60,308 nt of DNA, from NCBI GenBank assembly GCA_002696735.1, contig NZSL01000012.1, forward strand, positions 80,718 through 141,025, written 5' to 3'. The translations under genes and the position numbers were made by a program. The stretch is from Methylophaga sp. GTDB lineage: Bacteria; Pseudomonadota; Gammaproteobacteria; Nitrosococcales; Methylophagaceae. Each line of letters begins with the position of its first letter. The first letter of the stretch is position 1. Below the pieces are notes generated by a model. That model was not told where the DNA came from. It was given only the letters and a program-made list of their open reading frames with translations, and made no database searches. This document shows positions 8,786 through 18,322 of this stretch, one piece after another.

Positions 8786-10609
8786 TTACGCAAAATAACG
8801 ATTGATGGTATCGATAATGCCACTTGCATCCAACCCACAGGCACTGAGCATCTGGTCATGATCACCATGCTCAATGAAGTGGTCAGGCAAGCCCATCATC
8901 CGCAAATGTGTCTCAATACCCTGCTGTTGAAAATATTCATTTACCGCGCTACCAGCTCCGCCCATCAGTGCATTTTCTTCAATAGTGATAATCAATTCAT
9001 GACTGGCAGCAATTTCATCCAGTAGCGTGGTATCCAATGGTTTAACAAAACGCATATTCACCACTGTGGCATCAATTTGCTCTGCAGCGTCAAGTGCTGT
9101 ATGCAATAAGGTGCCAAAAGCCAGAATGGCGGTCTTTTTGCCTGTCCGACGGGTTTGTGCTTTACAGATGGGCAAGCTATTCAGTTGTGGTTCTATCGCC
9201 GTACCGTTGCCACAACCGCGAGGATACCGCACTGCGGCAGGGCCATTATGATGATATCCGGTGGTTAACATTTGCCGACATTCGTTCTCATCGCTGGGTG
9301 TCATTATCAGCATATTCGGAATACAACGCAGATAACTTAAATCAAAACTTCCGGCGTGTGTTGGCCCATCAGCGCCTACCAATCCCGCCCTATCAATAGC
9401 AAATAACACCGGCAGGTTTTGCAGAGCCACATCATGAATCAATTGATCATAAGCGCGCTGCAGAAAGGTTGAATAAATGGCAACTACCGGTTTTTTGCCT
9501 TCACAAGCAATGCCTGCCGCTAACGTAACGGCATGTTGCTCTGCAATGCCGACATCAAAATATCTTTCTGGAAACCGTTCAGCAAAAGCATTCAGACCGG
9601 AGCCTTCACACATAGCGGGTGTAATCGCAATCAGATCTTCAGAAGCTGCTCCCATATCACACAGCCATTGACTGAATACTTGGGTAAAGGTTGGACCGGA
9701 TTTTTTATTGCTATTGGCAGGGCTTACACCATGATATTTACAGGGTTGCTGCTCAGCAGGTTCGAAGCCTTTACCTTTTTTGGTCACAATATGCAGGAAC
9801 TGAGCACCTTTGCTGTTGCGCAGATTGCTTAACGTGGTAATCAAGGTGTCAAGATCATGGCCATCAATCGGGCCAATATAATTGAACCCCATTTCTTCAA
9901 ATAACGTACCTGGCACCATCATGCCTTTGACGTGTTCTTCGGTACGTCTTGCGAACTCCCACGCAGGCGGAATTTTTTCCAGCATTTTCTTGCTGCTTTC
10001 GCGGGCAGAGCGATAAAAACGACCAGAAAGTAGTCGGGCTAAATAATTAGCCATGCCACCGACATTTTTGGATATCGACATTTCATTGTCATTGAGTACG
10101 ACCAGCATGTCAGCATTCAGATCACCGGCATGAGCCAACGCCTCGTATGCCTGACCTGCTGTCAGTGCACCATCACCGATAATGGCCACAGAACGACTTG
10201 GTAAGCCGCTGGCCCGAGCGGCAATCGCCATGCCTAAAGCGGCGCTGATTGATGTACTGGAATGACCGACACCAAAGCTGTCATAGTCACTTTCACTGCG
10301 CTTGGGAAAACCGGAAAGTCCTCCGGGTTGACGCATGGTATGCAGTTGGTCTCGACGTCCTGTCAGGATTTTATGAGCATAACTCTGGTGACCAACATCC
10401 CAGACCAAATGGTCTTCAGGGGTGTTAAACACATAATGCAGAGCCAATGTTAGCTCGACAACCCCCAAATTTGACGAAATATGTCCCCCCGTTTGCTGAA
10501 TCTGATCAATTATTAATTCGCGGATTTCGATCGCTAATTGATCCAATTGTTTACGTTCTAATTGACGTAATTGGGCAGGGGAGTCGATTTGTGCAAGTAA
10601 ACTTGTCAT
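8786..10609 (-). CDS. dxs: 1-deoxy-D-xylulose-5-phosphate synthase
   Basis: A 607-residue thiamine-diphosphate enzyme that joins pyruvate and glyceraldehyde 3-phosphate, opening the MEP isoprenoid pathway. Seen: HVGH-type [16 protein letters not shown], the ThDP/Mg motif [18 protein letters not shown]...[11 protein letters not shown], the transketolase pyrimidine-domain [18 protein letters not shown] and [15 protein letters not shown]. Length agrees with E. coli Dxs (620). The start lies 15 bp after the ispA stop in the conserved order xseB-ispA-dxs, so the first enzyme and a later prenyl transferase are made together. It provides precursor for ubiquinone, undecaprenyl and possibly carotenoids. 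Confidence 0.97.
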   Translation of the reverse strand: MTSLLAQIDSPAQLRQLERKQLDQLAIEIRELIIDQIQQTGGHISSNLGVVELTLALHYVFNTPEDHLVWDVGHQSYAHKILTGRRDQLHTMRQPGGLSGFPKRSESDYDSFGVGHSSTSISAALGMAIAARASGLPSRSVAIIGDGALTAGQAYEALAHAGDLNADMLVVLNDNEMSISKNVGGMANYLARLLSGRFYRSARESSKKMLEKIPPAWEFARRTEEHVKGMMVPGTLFEEMGFNYIGPIDGHDLDTLITTLSNLRNSKGAQFLHIVTKKGKGFEPAEQQPCKYHGVSPANSNKKSGPTFTQVFSQWLCDMGAASEDLIAITPAMCEGSGLNAFAERFPERYFDVGIAEQHAVTLAAGIACEGKKPVVAIYSTFLQRAYDQLIHDVALQNLPVLFAIDRAGLVGADGPTHAGSFDLSYLRCIPNMLIMTPSDENECRQMLTTGYHHNGPAAVRYPRGCGNGTAIEPQLNSLPICKAQTRRTGKKTAILAFGTLLHTALDAAEQIDATVVNMRFVKPLDTTLLDEIAASHELIITIEENALMGGAGSAVNEYFQQQGIETHLRMMGLPDHFIEHGDHDQMLSACGLDASGIIDTINRYFA

Positions 10610-10624
10610 GTTAAATCAATGTGA

Positions 10625-11521
10625 TTAAAAGGTTCGTTGCACGACAAACGTTGCCAGTGCCCGCAGAGCTAAACATTCATTTCCGAGATTATTCAATGCT
10701 GTCAATGCCTCTTTCACCAGCATCTGCGCCTTTTGCTGGGCGGCTTCAAGTCCCATTAAAGCGGGGTAGGTAGGTTTGTTTCGAGCAATATCTGCACCTT
10801 GTTGTTTCCCCAAGGTAGCAGTATCCGCGATCACATCCAATACATCGTCTTGCACCTGAAATGCCAGGCCAATAGCTGTGGCATAATTGTTGAGATATTT
10901 TAAATCCATCGAACTGTAATTTTTACCACAGTAAGCTCCCAGCAAAACACTGGCTTGGATCAAAGCGCCGGTTTTCAATAAATGCATGGCTTCCAGATCT
11001 GTTTGGTTAAGTTGTTTACCCACCGAAGCCAGATCGATGGCTTGGCCCCCGGCCATTCCCATAACACCGGAAGCCTGTGCCAGGCATTTAACCATAGCGA
11101 TTTGCTGATCTGCCGGCAAATCGTTTTCGGTCAGACATTCAAACGCCAGACTTTGCAATGCATCACCCACTAATAAAGCAGTTGCTTCATCATAGGCTTT
11201 ATGGCAAGTGGGTTTACCTCGGCGCAAATCATCATCATCCATCATTGGCATATCATCATGAACCAGGGAATAGGCATGAATCATCTCAACGGCGCAGGCC
11301 GCTGAGTCCAGGGCATCAGTATTGGCATTAAATGCCTCACCTGTTGCATAAACCAACATGGCCCGCAAACGTTTCCCTCCGTTCAACGTTGCATAGTGCA
11401 TGGCTTCTGATAACCGTGCAGCGGCTATAACGTTTTGATTGGGTAATCGTTGTTGCAAAGCCAGGCTGATACGTTGCTGGTGCGAAGACATCCAGTCAGA
11501 AAGCGAAAACGTTTTTGTCAC
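10625..11521 (-). CDS. ispA: Farnesyl diphosphate synthase IspA
   Basis: A 298-residue all-helical prenyl synthase joining dimethylallyl and isopentenyl diphosphates to geranyl and farnesyl diphosphate. Seen: GGKRLRAMLVYATGE near residue 55, the first aspartate-rich motif in LVHDDMPMMDDDDLRRGKPT, and the second, FQVQDDVLDVIAD. The two residues between the Asp pairs of the first motif (MPMMDD) fit the bacterial type II FPP synthases. Its ATG overlaps the xseB stop by 4 bp (ATGA), indicating coupled translation. Confidence 0.96.
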   Translation of the reverse strand: MTKTFSLSDWMSSHQQRISLALQQRLPNQNVIAAARLSEAMHYATLNGGKRLRAMLVYATGEAFNANTDALDSAACAVEMIHAYSLVHDDMPMMDDDDLRRGKPTCHKAYDEATALLVGDALQSLAFECLTENDLPADQQIAMVKCLAQASGVMGMAGGQAIDLASVGKQLNQTDLEAMHLLKTGALIQASVLLGAYCGKNYSSMDLKYLNNYATAIGLAFQVQDDVLDVIADTATLGKQQGADIARNKPTYPALMGLEAAQQKAQMLVKEALTALNNLGNECLALRALATFVVQRTF

Positions 11522-11763
11522 GATGCCTCGGAGTCTGGATCAAAATCCACTAAAGCAGACTGGCCGGATTGCTGTAATAACATTTGTACTTTTTGCTCGG
11601 CAGCTTGTAATGCTTCCTGACAATCACGGGTAAGTAATACACCGCGTTCATAAAGTTTTAATGATTCTTCAAGGCTGATATCGCCTTTTTCCAAGCGTTC
11701 TACCAGTGATTCAAGCTCACTGACTGCCGCTTCATATTCAAGTTTTTTGCGTTTTGCCACCAT
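11518..11763 (-). CDS. xseB: Exodeoxyribonuclease VII small subunit
   Basis: An 81-residue helical protein, the usual length for XseB. It binds the long C-terminal coiled coil of XseA to form single-strand-specific exonuclease VII. Seen: KLEYEAAVSELESLVERLEKG followed by SLEESLKLYERGVLLTRDCQEAL, the standard two-helix hairpin. It is first of the xseB-ispA-dxs cluster, a gammaproteobacterial arrangement without an obvious functional link. The gap to ribF is divergent and about 120 bp long. Confidence 0.95.
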   Translation of the reverse strand: MVAKRKKLEYEAAVSELESLVERLEKGDISLEESLKLYERGVLLTRDCQEALQAAEQKVQMLLQQSGQSALVDFDPDSEAS

Positions 11764-11887
11764 ATTGGCCTCTGTACAAATCTCGCGTTAACGACACATT
11801 ATAAGTTAATCGAAGCTTACATGCCCGCTGGAATGTTTGCTAATTTCCCGTTAGTCTGTTGTGTTTTCCTTTTACACTGAACTATTC

Positions 11888-12823
11888 ATGCCAAAAATCA
11901 TCCGCGGCTTACACAATTTGCCCGATCCTGCACAAGGATGCGTGGCGACGATTGGTAACTTTGATGGTGTACATCTGGGGCACCAGGCTGTACTGACGCA
12001 ATTGGCAATGAAAGCGGATATGCTTAATTTGCCCGCGGTGGTCATCACCTTTGAACCGCAACCGTTTGAATATTTTGTGCCGGAAAAAGCACCGGCCAGA
12101 TTATCGCGGTTTCGTGAAAAGGTTGAGGCGCTACGAGCTTACTCAATCCAGAAACTTTGTGTGTTGCGGTTTAATCGTCAATTAGCTGAAATGCAGGCCG
12201 AAACCTTTATCCAGAAATTATTGGTTGAAGGCCTGAATGTTCGTTACCTGGTTGTTGGTGATGATTTTCGTTTTGGTAAAGATCGACAGGGTGACTTTGC
12301 CTTATTGCAACAAGTAGGGAAACAGCATGGTTTTCAGGTTGTTAACATGCATACTTTCGCCATTGATGACATGAGAGTTAGTAGTACAAGAATTCGCGAA
12401 GCGTTGCAGGACGGTGACTTGGCAGTGGCTGAGAAGTTATTAGGTCGTCCTTACCGGATGAGTGGCAGAGTCGCGCATGGTGATAAACGTGGCCGTAAAA
12501 TGGGGTATCCGACAGCCAATATTCATTTGCATCGAGCAAAAGTACCGTTAAACGGTGTTTATGCGGTACAACTTTATGGCATTGATGAAGAGCCGGTAAA
12601 TGGTGTGGCCAATATTGGTGTCAGACCCACTATTTCAGGTAGCGATAAGGCACTACTTGAAGTACATCTCTTTGATTTTAAACGTGATATTTATGGTGAG
12701 CACGTACAGGTTTATTTTCTGAAAAAACTGCGTGAAGAACAGAAATTTGCCAGTTTGGAACAGCTGATTGAACAGATCCATATCGATTCTGCGCAGGCTA
12801 AAAACTTTTTTCAGCCTAATTAA
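11888..12823 (+). CDS. ribF: Bifunctional riboflavin kinase/FAD synthetase
   Basis: A 311-residue cytosolic enzyme making FMN and then FAD from riboflavin. The N-terminal FAD synthetase domain (about 1-180) shows IGNFDGVHLGHQAVL and the nucleotide-binding VSSTRIREALQDGDL. The C-terminal kinase domain (about 185-310) shows GRVAHGDKRGRKMGYPTANI, GVYAV and NIGVRPT. The frame opens 9 codons earlier, but the ATG at 11888 gives the family start MPKIIRGLHNL. Its stop is 3 bp from the convergent DUF2007 stop. No FMN riboswitch is visible upstream. Confidence 0.95.
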   Translation: MPKIIRGLHNLPDPAQGCVATIGNFDGVHLGHQAVLTQLAMKADMLNLPAVVITFEPQPFEYFVPEKAPARLSRFREKVEALRAYSIQKLCVLRFNRQLAEMQAETFIQKLLVEGLNVRYLVVGDDFRFGKDRQGDFALLQQVGKQHGFQVVNMHTFAIDDMRVSSTRIREALQDGDLAVAEKLLGRPYRMSGRVAHGDKRGRKMGYPTANIHLHRAKVPLNGVYAVQLYGIDEEPVNGVANIGVRPTISGSDKALLEVHLFDFKRDIYGEHVQVYFLKKLREEQKFASLEQLIEQIHIDSAQAKNFFQPN

Positions 12824-12826
12824 GAA

Positions 12827-13066
12827 TTAAGATCCATCGTCTTCACCACTGGCAAATTTACCGGCGTCATAATCCCGAATCAGTTTTTCTGCTGCTTCGA
12901 CATCGTCATTATTTACCAATACATGGGCGAAATCAGTGGCAGGTAAGTCGCCTACAGCGCCTTGCAGATAATGTCCTGCAACATGTGATTCTATGCCATG
13001 CGCATCCAGCAAGCCTGCAACAATATGGGCTTCTAGAATATTAGATCCGCGAAAGATTAACTTCAT
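12827..13066 (-). CDS. DUF2007-family small protein
   Basis: A 79-residue protein, MKLIFRGSNILEAHIVAGLL..., matching the small DUF2007 domain (a ferredoxin-like alpha/beta fold annotated as a possible signal-transducing protein related to the PII fold). The domain fills residues 1-70, and an acidic tail (GEDDGS) follows. The function is unknown. The start is only 2 bp downstream of the META-domain lipoprotein stop, so the two probably form one transcript. It is convergent with ribF. Confidence 0.8.
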   Translation of the reverse strand: MKLIFRGSNILEAHIVAGLLDAHGIESHVAGHYLQGAVGDLPATDFAHVLVNNDDVEAAEKLIRDYDAGKFASGEDDGS

Positions 13067-13068
13067 GG

Positions 13069-14115
13069 TTATTGCAGATGTACTGCTTCAAATCGGGCCA
13101 TCACATTACCTTCCACATCAGCCAGCTCAAGATGTTGTCCTTCAATTTGCCAATAACGCACTTTTTCGAGCATAAAATGAACTTCCTGAGCCGTTTCCAT
13201 ACCTTGAGGGCACGCCATCATCGTGCTGGCAATACGACTGAATTTCAGCTTGTCTTCACGAAGTTGATAAGTCCCCATGATTCGATTACAGCCATCCGAT
13301 CCCGATAGACGATTATCTTCAGTGGCTAAAATAAGCGAGGGTTCATGCTGATCTTGATAAACGTCAACGGGCTCATCATTCAATCGGGTCAGTTTCCAGT
13401 ATGTATTCAGCAAACTTTCATTGAAGCCTAATTGACCGCAGGTTTCTCCAGGCCATATATCATCGGCCTTTGTGACAATCAACGTTGGCTGCAATATTCC
13501 AGTATTGCTGTTGGCTCTTGGTTCAAGGTGACCGGTTGCTTCAACTAATATTGGTTGATTAGGCGCTTCGATATATTCCAGATACAGCGATTCAAGTGCT
13601 GCGTTATCCGCTTCCTGGGCGACAAACCAACGCTGACCGGTAAGGCATTCCTTAAAGACTCCGCTATCCGCCATATAGTTGTACATACCGTGAAACTGCA
13701 TGTTCGGATAGACCGCGTAAAAGTCATTGTCCCGTTGAAGTTCATAATTCAAAGGGCTGTTAATCAAAACATACTCCTGATCCATAAGACGAATGTTGCC
13801 ATCTTTTTCAATCTGGAAAGCTGTTTGCTGTGGATCGTCCGAAAGCAGCCTCAACTGATCCGAATTTTGCTGCCATTGCCCCAGTTGATAAAAGGTCGAA
13901 TTTTCGCCTGAATCCTGATAATGCATTTGCAGATAATAGCTTTTATCTGCGAATAAATTGAGACGATAATCAATACCCGGGCAATCAGCACAGGGCAAAG
14001 TGCCGCTGTAGCTGGCCGGAAAATCGTCAATAATCACGTGACGTTCATCAGCTTCTTCAGTACTGCAAGCACTGAAAAACAAAATCAACAGCAGGGCCAG
14101 CCACTTTTTAAACAT
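13069..14115 (-). CDS. NlpE/META-domain envelope lipoprotein
   Basis: A 348-residue lipoprotein: MFKKWLALLLILFFSAC gives a lipobox with the acylated Cys at 17. Residues about 30-110 resemble the NlpE N-terminal domain, including the CADCPGIDYRL pair of cysteines. The last 110 residues form a META/HslJ domain (NTYWKLTRLNDEPV, SGSDGCNRIMGTYQL, TMMACPQGMETAQ). The middle part looks like the NlpE-like membrane-fusion region. NlpE proteins relay envelope or surface stress in enterobacteria; no CpxAR pair is visible here. I start at ATG 14115 because the 17 upstream codons would put polar residues before the signal peptide. Confidence 0.8.
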   Translation of the reverse strand: MFKKWLALLLILFFSACSTEEADERHVIIDDFPASYSGTLPCADCPGIDYRLNLFADKSYYLQMHYQDSGENSTFYQLGQWQQNSDQLRLLSDDPQQTAFQIEKDGNIRLMDQEYVLINSPLNYELQRDNDFYAVYPNMQFHGMYNYMADSGVFKECLTGQRWFVAQEADNAALESLYLEYIEAPNQPILVEATGHLEPRANSNTGILQPTLIVTKADDIWPGETCGQLGFNESLLNTYWKLTRLNDEPVDVYQDQHEPSLILATEDNRLSGSDGCNRIMGTYQLREDKLKFSRIASTMMACPQGMETAQEVHFMLEKVRYWQIEGQHLELADVEGNVMARFEAVHLQ

Positions 14116-14143
14116 AGTAAACTCCAGATGCATTTGATCAGAG

Positions 14144-14569
14144 TTATCGGTGATATTCACCTGCACGCTCTGGTTGGTATTCTATGGTTTCAATTCTGAC
14201 TTGCAACATTCCACCATGACCATCCTGCCAGTCAATTTCATCGCCTTCTTTCAATCCCAGCATGGCACTGCCGACCGGCGCTAAAATTGAGATGGTGTTA
14301 CCAGAGTCATCCATATCTTTTGGATAGACCAATTTCAGCGTAAAAGTTACCCCGGTAGAGATAACTGAAAATTTTACCTGAGAATTCATTGTCACCACAT
14401 TTGCCGGAATCTGTTCTGGAGCAACCAGCTCAGCACGCTCGAGTTCGGTTAACAATGCTGATTTGATATTTGTCGCAATGCCTGGTGTAGCCCGCAATAA
14501 ATTGTCGATACGGCTGTAATCGAGTTCAGAAATAATAATGTCAGGTTGTGAATTCACAATAAACTCCAT
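14144..14569 (-). CDS. rnk: Nucleoside diphosphate kinase regulator Rnk
   Basis: A 141-residue protein of the Rnk family. A short N-terminal coiled-coil finger (IISELDYSRIDNLLRA) precedes a GreA/GreB C-terminal-like FKBP fold (FTLKLVYPKDMDDSGNTISILAPVGSAMLGLKEGD). Rnk binds RNA polymerase near the secondary channel and influences nucleotide pools in relatives. Family length is about 136. It is upstream of, and not overlapping, the META lipoprotein gene; 28 bp separate its stop from that start, so cotranscription is possible. Confidence 0.9.
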   Translation of the reverse strand: MEFIVNSQPDIIISELDYSRIDNLLRATPGIATNIKSALLTELERAELVAPEQIPANVVTMNSQVKFSVISTGVTFTLKLVYPKDMDDSGNTISILAPVGSAMLGLKEGDEIDWQDGHGGMLQVRIETIEYQPERAGEYHR

Positions 14570-14653
14570 TAAACAAGTTTATTCACGCACAAAAGCTACC
14601 GACATGTTTTGACGGCATCAGTTGAGGTGAAGTTGGGGAAAATAATTGGTTAT

Positions 14654-14716
14654 CTGGGCCTGTTGCTCTTGCAGAGTCACCACCGCTGTTGAAGTTGAAC
14701 GATCAACAGCCCGTAA
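14654..14716. repeat. Degenerate copy of the CTAGGGCTTGTTG hairpin repeat
   Basis: The left arm CTGGGCCTGTTGCTC and right arm GATCAACAGCCCGTA form an imperfect inverted repeat. The centre (CAGAGTCACCACCGCTGTTGA) keeps the CAGAGTCAC block of the copy at 14999. It is intergenic, between rnk and the DUF6868 gene. Confidence 0.5.
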
Positions 14717-14725
14717 CAGGCGAGC

Positions 14726-14971
14726 TTATGATGGCACAAATTTCAAGCTAATATAAGGTGCCAGCAAAAACAAAAAAATGGCTAATTTATAAATCATCAT
14801 GCCTAGATAATGCAGTTGTGAAAATTGCTCTCGAGTCATGACGAACCAACGACTATGTAACCGGTAAATTCTGTCACTGCCTACAGCATAAAACGTAAAC
14901 CAGAATATCAATGCCAGATAGTTTAGAAATGTGGTCCAGCCGAGAACAAAAGTAACATTTTCCAGCGTCAT
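14726..14971 (-). CDS. DUF6868-family small membrane protein
   Basis: An 81-residue protein with two hydrophobic helices (about 8-31 and 56-76) joined by a polar, arginine-containing loop (GSDRIYRLHSRWFVMTREQFSQ). It matches my memory of the DUF6868 family of small inner-membrane proteins found in aquatic gammaproteobacteria; their function is unknown. The start follows GGAGAACCTGCA, a good ribosome site. Hairpin repeats flank it on both sides. Confidence 0.72.
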   Translation of the reverse strand: MTLENVTFVLGWTTFLNYLALIFWFTFYAVGSDRIYRLHSRWFVMTREQFSQLHYLGMMIYKLAIFLFLLAPYISLKFVPS

Positions 14972-14998
14972 TGCAGGTTCTCCTTAATTAGCAGAACT

Positions 14999-15061
14999 CT
15001 AGGGCTTGTTGATCTTTCAGAGTCACAACAGAGGCGGCTATGAAAGTTCAACAAGCCCTAG
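14999..15061. repeat. Complete hairpin repeat (CTAGGGCTTGTTGATC family)
   Basis: Arms of 21 bp pair with one mismatch: CTAGGGCTTGTTGATC (continuing CTTTCA) and TGAAAGTTCAACAAGCC (continuing CTAG). The 21-base centre contains CAACAGAGGCGG. It lies downstream of the 752-residue ORF and upstream of the DUF6868 gene. It could end or stabilise transcripts, but lacks a clear U-tract. Related copies are at 59072-59131 (complete), 29112 (one good arm) and 14654 (degenerate). Confidence 0.8.
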
Positions 15062-15133
15062 GATCTATTTATCGTTAATGATCAACAGACCTCAATCTAC
15101 GCCGAGTTGTTACTGAATAAAAGTCACCGGCTT

Positions 15134-17392
15134 TTAATGGTTGCCACGCAGTTTAGTGAACAGGCGTTTAATAGCCTTGCGTCCATAGCGACGTTTGAAT
15201 TTAACTTTAAAATCATAAAGGTAAAACGGTAAACGGCAACGGAAGTTAAACAGCAATTTATACTTGGTATGTTGAAGATAATGTCCAACCAGTTTTTCCC
15301 GCCCTGACCAGTGTAGTTTGTTGCAAATCCGCGTGAGATCCGACAAACGCTCGGATAATGTCGCATTACGGTTGAAAAAACGCGCCCTGTTGATATCGAT
15401 AAGCGTAAAGCCCAGTTTATCCCCGGCTTGTTTTTTTATCAGGATATTCCCGCCAGCCAAATCCCGGAAAAACACCCCACGCCCATGCAAATCCAACAGG
15501 AATTGACTGAGTTGCTCGTATAAATCGTCTTCTCTGACACCCTGGTATTCGGTTGCACCTTCATTAAATGCCGTCAAAATATCCCTGGCGGAAAAGTCAT
15601 GATCAACCATGTCGCACAGATAATAGTTTTCAGTCAGTGTTTTATCATCTGCCTGTTCAAAGTAGGCGATAGGCAGAGCTGTGGGAATTCCTCGGCGTAA
15701 TAATTCGGCTGCGGCATTCCAGCTGCGTCTGGACTTACACGGTTTAAATTTATCAAGCAGCCGTTTATGTGCTGGCATACGTAATGGTTTTTTTGCGACA
15801 ACGGTCTGATCCAGCAGATTATCGATACGCCAGATAATATTTCGGGCTTTGCGTAAGGTGTTTGCTTCGGTTGCTTTGGGAAGATAGGCCGGGTGTAGCT
15901 TCAGTTTCAGCTCTTCCGCCTGTGAAGCATTTTCAGCAATCAGTACACCTTTCCAGCCATCCTGCTCAAATCCGTACAAATTTTTACCAGGGGCATGACG
16001 ATATAATGATATGCGTTCCCGGGCCTTAGGACTTGCTTTTAACTGAATTTTTGTATCAGATGACCAGCAGAGGAATACGGGAGTTTCGGTGACAAACTCG
16101 GGTTTTTCACTGACAGTCGTTCCATCACGGGAAATAATCTCAACATCCTCCAGTTGTGCAGGAGCATATAAGGCATGCATTGGCATTGCCTGACCATTTG
16201 CGGTCCATAACACATGGATTAATTTATCGTTGTTTCGAAATGCATGAACTTCAATGGCTTCGGCCGTCGCTAATGGCCCTTCATACAAACTGCCAGGGAT
16301 CAATCGAATAAAATTCTGCATCGCATAAAATGACGGACGCAGACGGAAATCCTCGCGTTTTCCCAGTACTGAGCGGTAATGCGTAATGCGTTCCAGCTCA
16401 GGGTAAACCTCATAACCGTCATCAATTAGTCCTTCTCGATGACAAATGAATGGTCCCCAATAAGCCTGCTGCATTGCACCGGAAGCAGCGAGTAAAGTGA
16501 GGTAACGACTTAAATAATCTGCTTGTTTTTCTTCGCCATTGACCAAAACCCGCCGAATCCTCGGTAATGTCCAGAAAGCTGCTGGCGATATAAATTCAGT
16601 TACCCCAAAATCATTGCTGATCTTTTTCAGAATCCGAGCTTTTTTGACCAGATTCACTTTTAAACGCATGGCGAGCTTAGTGCCAAAAATACGATGGTCA
16701 AAGCGTTCCGGTTCGGTCACCCGCTCACTGAACAGATTATTGGTGTGGATATCGGGTAATTGATTATCACGGCGTAAGCGGGTTAATACAGCAATGTTAT
16801 GCAACGGTTCAAAATCAGAAATATTCGGTCCGGCAATCTTGATATGACGGGATTTTATTTCTTCATAGGCAATCCGCCAGGCATTAAAAAAACTTTCGGT
16901 GTCATAACCCGCCCAGCGACGACGGTTACTGGTTGAGCCCACTTCAATCGCTGTGACTCGTGACCCAAACCGGCTGGCGGCGGTTTGCACAAATTCACGC
17001 CAGCGCAGTTGTGCGCTGCCGGTTTTCATTTGTTGCGCTTCAGTAAAGGGCTGAACCAGATGTAATAGCACTTTGATATCGGTCGCCAGTAACCGTTCCA
17101 GTAACCGTGTTACCGGGCCACCTTCATCACCATATGTGTAATCGAGGCGGACCTGTTTAATCTGCAGCTCAGCAAGTTGCTGCAGAATATAATCATCGAC
17201 AGCGGGATCCTCGGAGGTGGTGACGCCCACACCAACAAAATCGTTCGGGACGATATGTTGGGCTTCTGGTAAATGTCCATCAGGCAACGCCAGCCGGCCA
17301 GCAAATGCGTAACGTAATGCATGACCCAATGAATTTGCATCCATTAATGGGCCGTTTTCAATTTTGTTTTGCGATGGGTCTGACGAGCTCAT
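15134..17392 (-). CDS. Glycosidase-like TIM-barrel fused to an LPS-kinase-like domain
   Basis: A 752-residue protein I recognise only by domains. Residues about 45-470 look like a GH39/GH-A-type barrel: strand-like DFVGVGVT, KQVRLDYTYGD, IKVLLHLVQPF, then a candidate acid/base Glu in AIEVGSTSNRRRWAGY (about 151) and HIKIAGPNISDFEP. Residues about 530-730 resemble WaaP/InaA-type sugar kinases: AELLRRGIPTALPIAYFE, a modified HRD loop FFRDLAGGNILI (about 640) and LIDINRARF in the DFG position. The basic C-terminus (KFKRRYGRKAIKRL) suggests membrane contact. There is no signal peptide. A role in polysaccharide or LPS modification is inference. It stands alone on the minus strand. Confidence 0.65.
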   Translation of the reverse strand: MSSSDPSQNKIENGPLMDANSLGHALRYAFAGRLALPDGHLPEAQHIVPNDFVGVGVTTSEDPAVDDYILQQLAELQIKQVRLDYTYGDEGGPVTRLLERLLATDIKVLLHLVQPFTEAQQMKTGSAQLRWREFVQTAASRFGSRVTAIEVGSTSNRRRWAGYDTESFFNAWRIAYEEIKSRHIKIAGPNISDFEPLHNIAVLTRLRRDNQLPDIHTNNLFSERVTEPERFDHRIFGTKLAMRLKVNLVKKARILKKISNDFGVTEFISPAAFWTLPRIRRVLVNGEEKQADYLSRYLTLLAASGAMQQAYWGPFICHREGLIDDGYEVYPELERITHYRSVLGKREDFRLRPSFYAMQNFIRLIPGSLYEGPLATAEAIEVHAFRNNDKLIHVLWTANGQAMPMHALYAPAQLEDVEIISRDGTTVSEKPEFVTETPVFLCWSSDTKIQLKASPKARERISLYRHAPGKNLYGFEQDGWKGVLIAENASQAEELKLKLHPAYLPKATEANTLRKARNIIWRIDNLLDQTVVAKKPLRMPAHKRLLDKFKPCKSRRSWNAAAELLRRGIPTALPIAYFEQADDKTLTENYYLCDMVDHDFSARDILTAFNEGATEYQGVREDDLYEQLSQFLLDLHGRGVFFRDLAGGNILIKKQAGDKLGFTLIDINRARFFNRNATLSERLSDLTRICNKLHWSGREKLVGHYLQHTKYKLLFNFRCRLPFYLYDFKVKFKRRYGRKAIKRLFTKLRGNH

Positions 17393-17607
17393 AAAAAATC
17401 CGAAAAGTGATGCCCTGCATTGGGCTTTTTAAAGCAGAAATACATCATGCTTGGGTTTGTGTCATAGCTATCACTGCTGGAAGCTTATTTTGTCCAAGTG
17501 GGCGTGAGGTGTTGGTATTCTACATAAGTCATTTCTAACGCAGTAGGGCGGATATACCCCGAATCCTGCTGGAAACTATCTCCTGAAATAAGGCTGACTT
17601 GAAGAGT

Positions 17608-17940
17608 TTAATGCGTCAAGCTACTGGAAAAGACATTTAACACCACTACGCCGCCTAAAATCATTGAAATGCCAATGATGGCAGGGGTGTCCAGCTTCTG
17701 ACTAAACACAATCCAACCTATTAAAGCGATTAATACCACTCCAATACCTGCCCAGATCGCGTAGGCGATACCGACAGGAATGACTTTTAATGATAAAGCT
17801 AAAAAGTAAAAAGCGACGATGTAACCTACGATAACAGCTACAGATGGCCAGAATCGGGTAAACCCCTCAGAAGCTTTGAGAAAGCTGGTTCCGAAGACCT
17901 CGGCAATAATAGCAATACTTAGTAATAACCATTTAGACAT
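17608..17940 (-). CDS. SMR-family multidrug efflux protein (EmrE-like)
   Basis: A 110-residue, four-helix inner-membrane protein of exactly EmrE length. Proton/substrate-coupling Glu14 is present (MSKWLLLSIAIIAEVFGTS), followed by YAIWAGIGVVLIALIGW with the Trp and the Gly kink of helix 3. It is expected to work as an antiparallel dimer exchanging cationic compounds or polyamines for protons. The track frame extends 22 codons upstream but overlaps DUF202; the ATG at 17940 gives the right N-terminus. It follows the DUF202 gene by 10 bp and is probably in one operon with it. Confidence 0.9.
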   Translation of the reverse strand: MSKWLLLSIAIIAEVFGTSFLKASEGFTRFWPSVAVIVGYIVAFYFLALSLKVIPVGIAYAIWAGIGVVLIALIGWIVFSQKLDTPAIIGISMILGGVVVLNVFSSSLTH

Positions 17941-17950
17941 ATTATGGGAC

Positions 17951-18319
17951 TCAATTGTAGGTGAGGAACAGGCTGATAGCCAACAGACTACCCAGCAATG
18001 CAACAATTAAACTAACAATGACGCCCCATTGCGTCCGATACCCTTCGGGAAATTCAGATTCCCCAAGTGTTTTTAACACACGCTGAAATTGTCTGGCAGC
18101 ATACAAGGTGGTCACACTGCCAAGTAGAATAAACGCCAGTCCTATGACAAAAGTCATGGTGGTGTTCAAGTGTTCCTGACCATTTGCTAATACTTCAATC
18201 AACAAACCTGAACGTTCAATCAAAAAACCAAACATGATAAACGTCAATCCAGTGCGATTCCAGGCGAGTAATGTGCGCTCTGCAGCGAATAAAACTCGCG
18301 GATCCTGAAGATAGGACAT
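17951..18319 (-). CDS. DUF202 (YidH-family) membrane protein
   Basis: A 122-residue protein with three hydrophobic helices (about 20-38, 53-74 and 99-120) and the YidH/DUF202 signature AAERTLLAWNRTGLTFIMFGF at its start. The family is widespread in bacterial inner membranes and in yeast vacuolar VTC proteins; its function here is unknown. It sits 3 bp after the oxygenase stop and 10 bp before the SMR start, so three genes form one run. Confidence 0.85.
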   Translation of the reverse strand: MSYLQDPRVLFAAERTLLAWNRTGLTFIMFGFLIERSGLLIEVLANGQEHLNTTMTFVIGLAFILLGSVTTLYAARQFQRVLKTLGESEFPEGYRTQWGVIVSLIVALLGSLLAISLFLTYN

Positions 18320-18322
18320 TGA

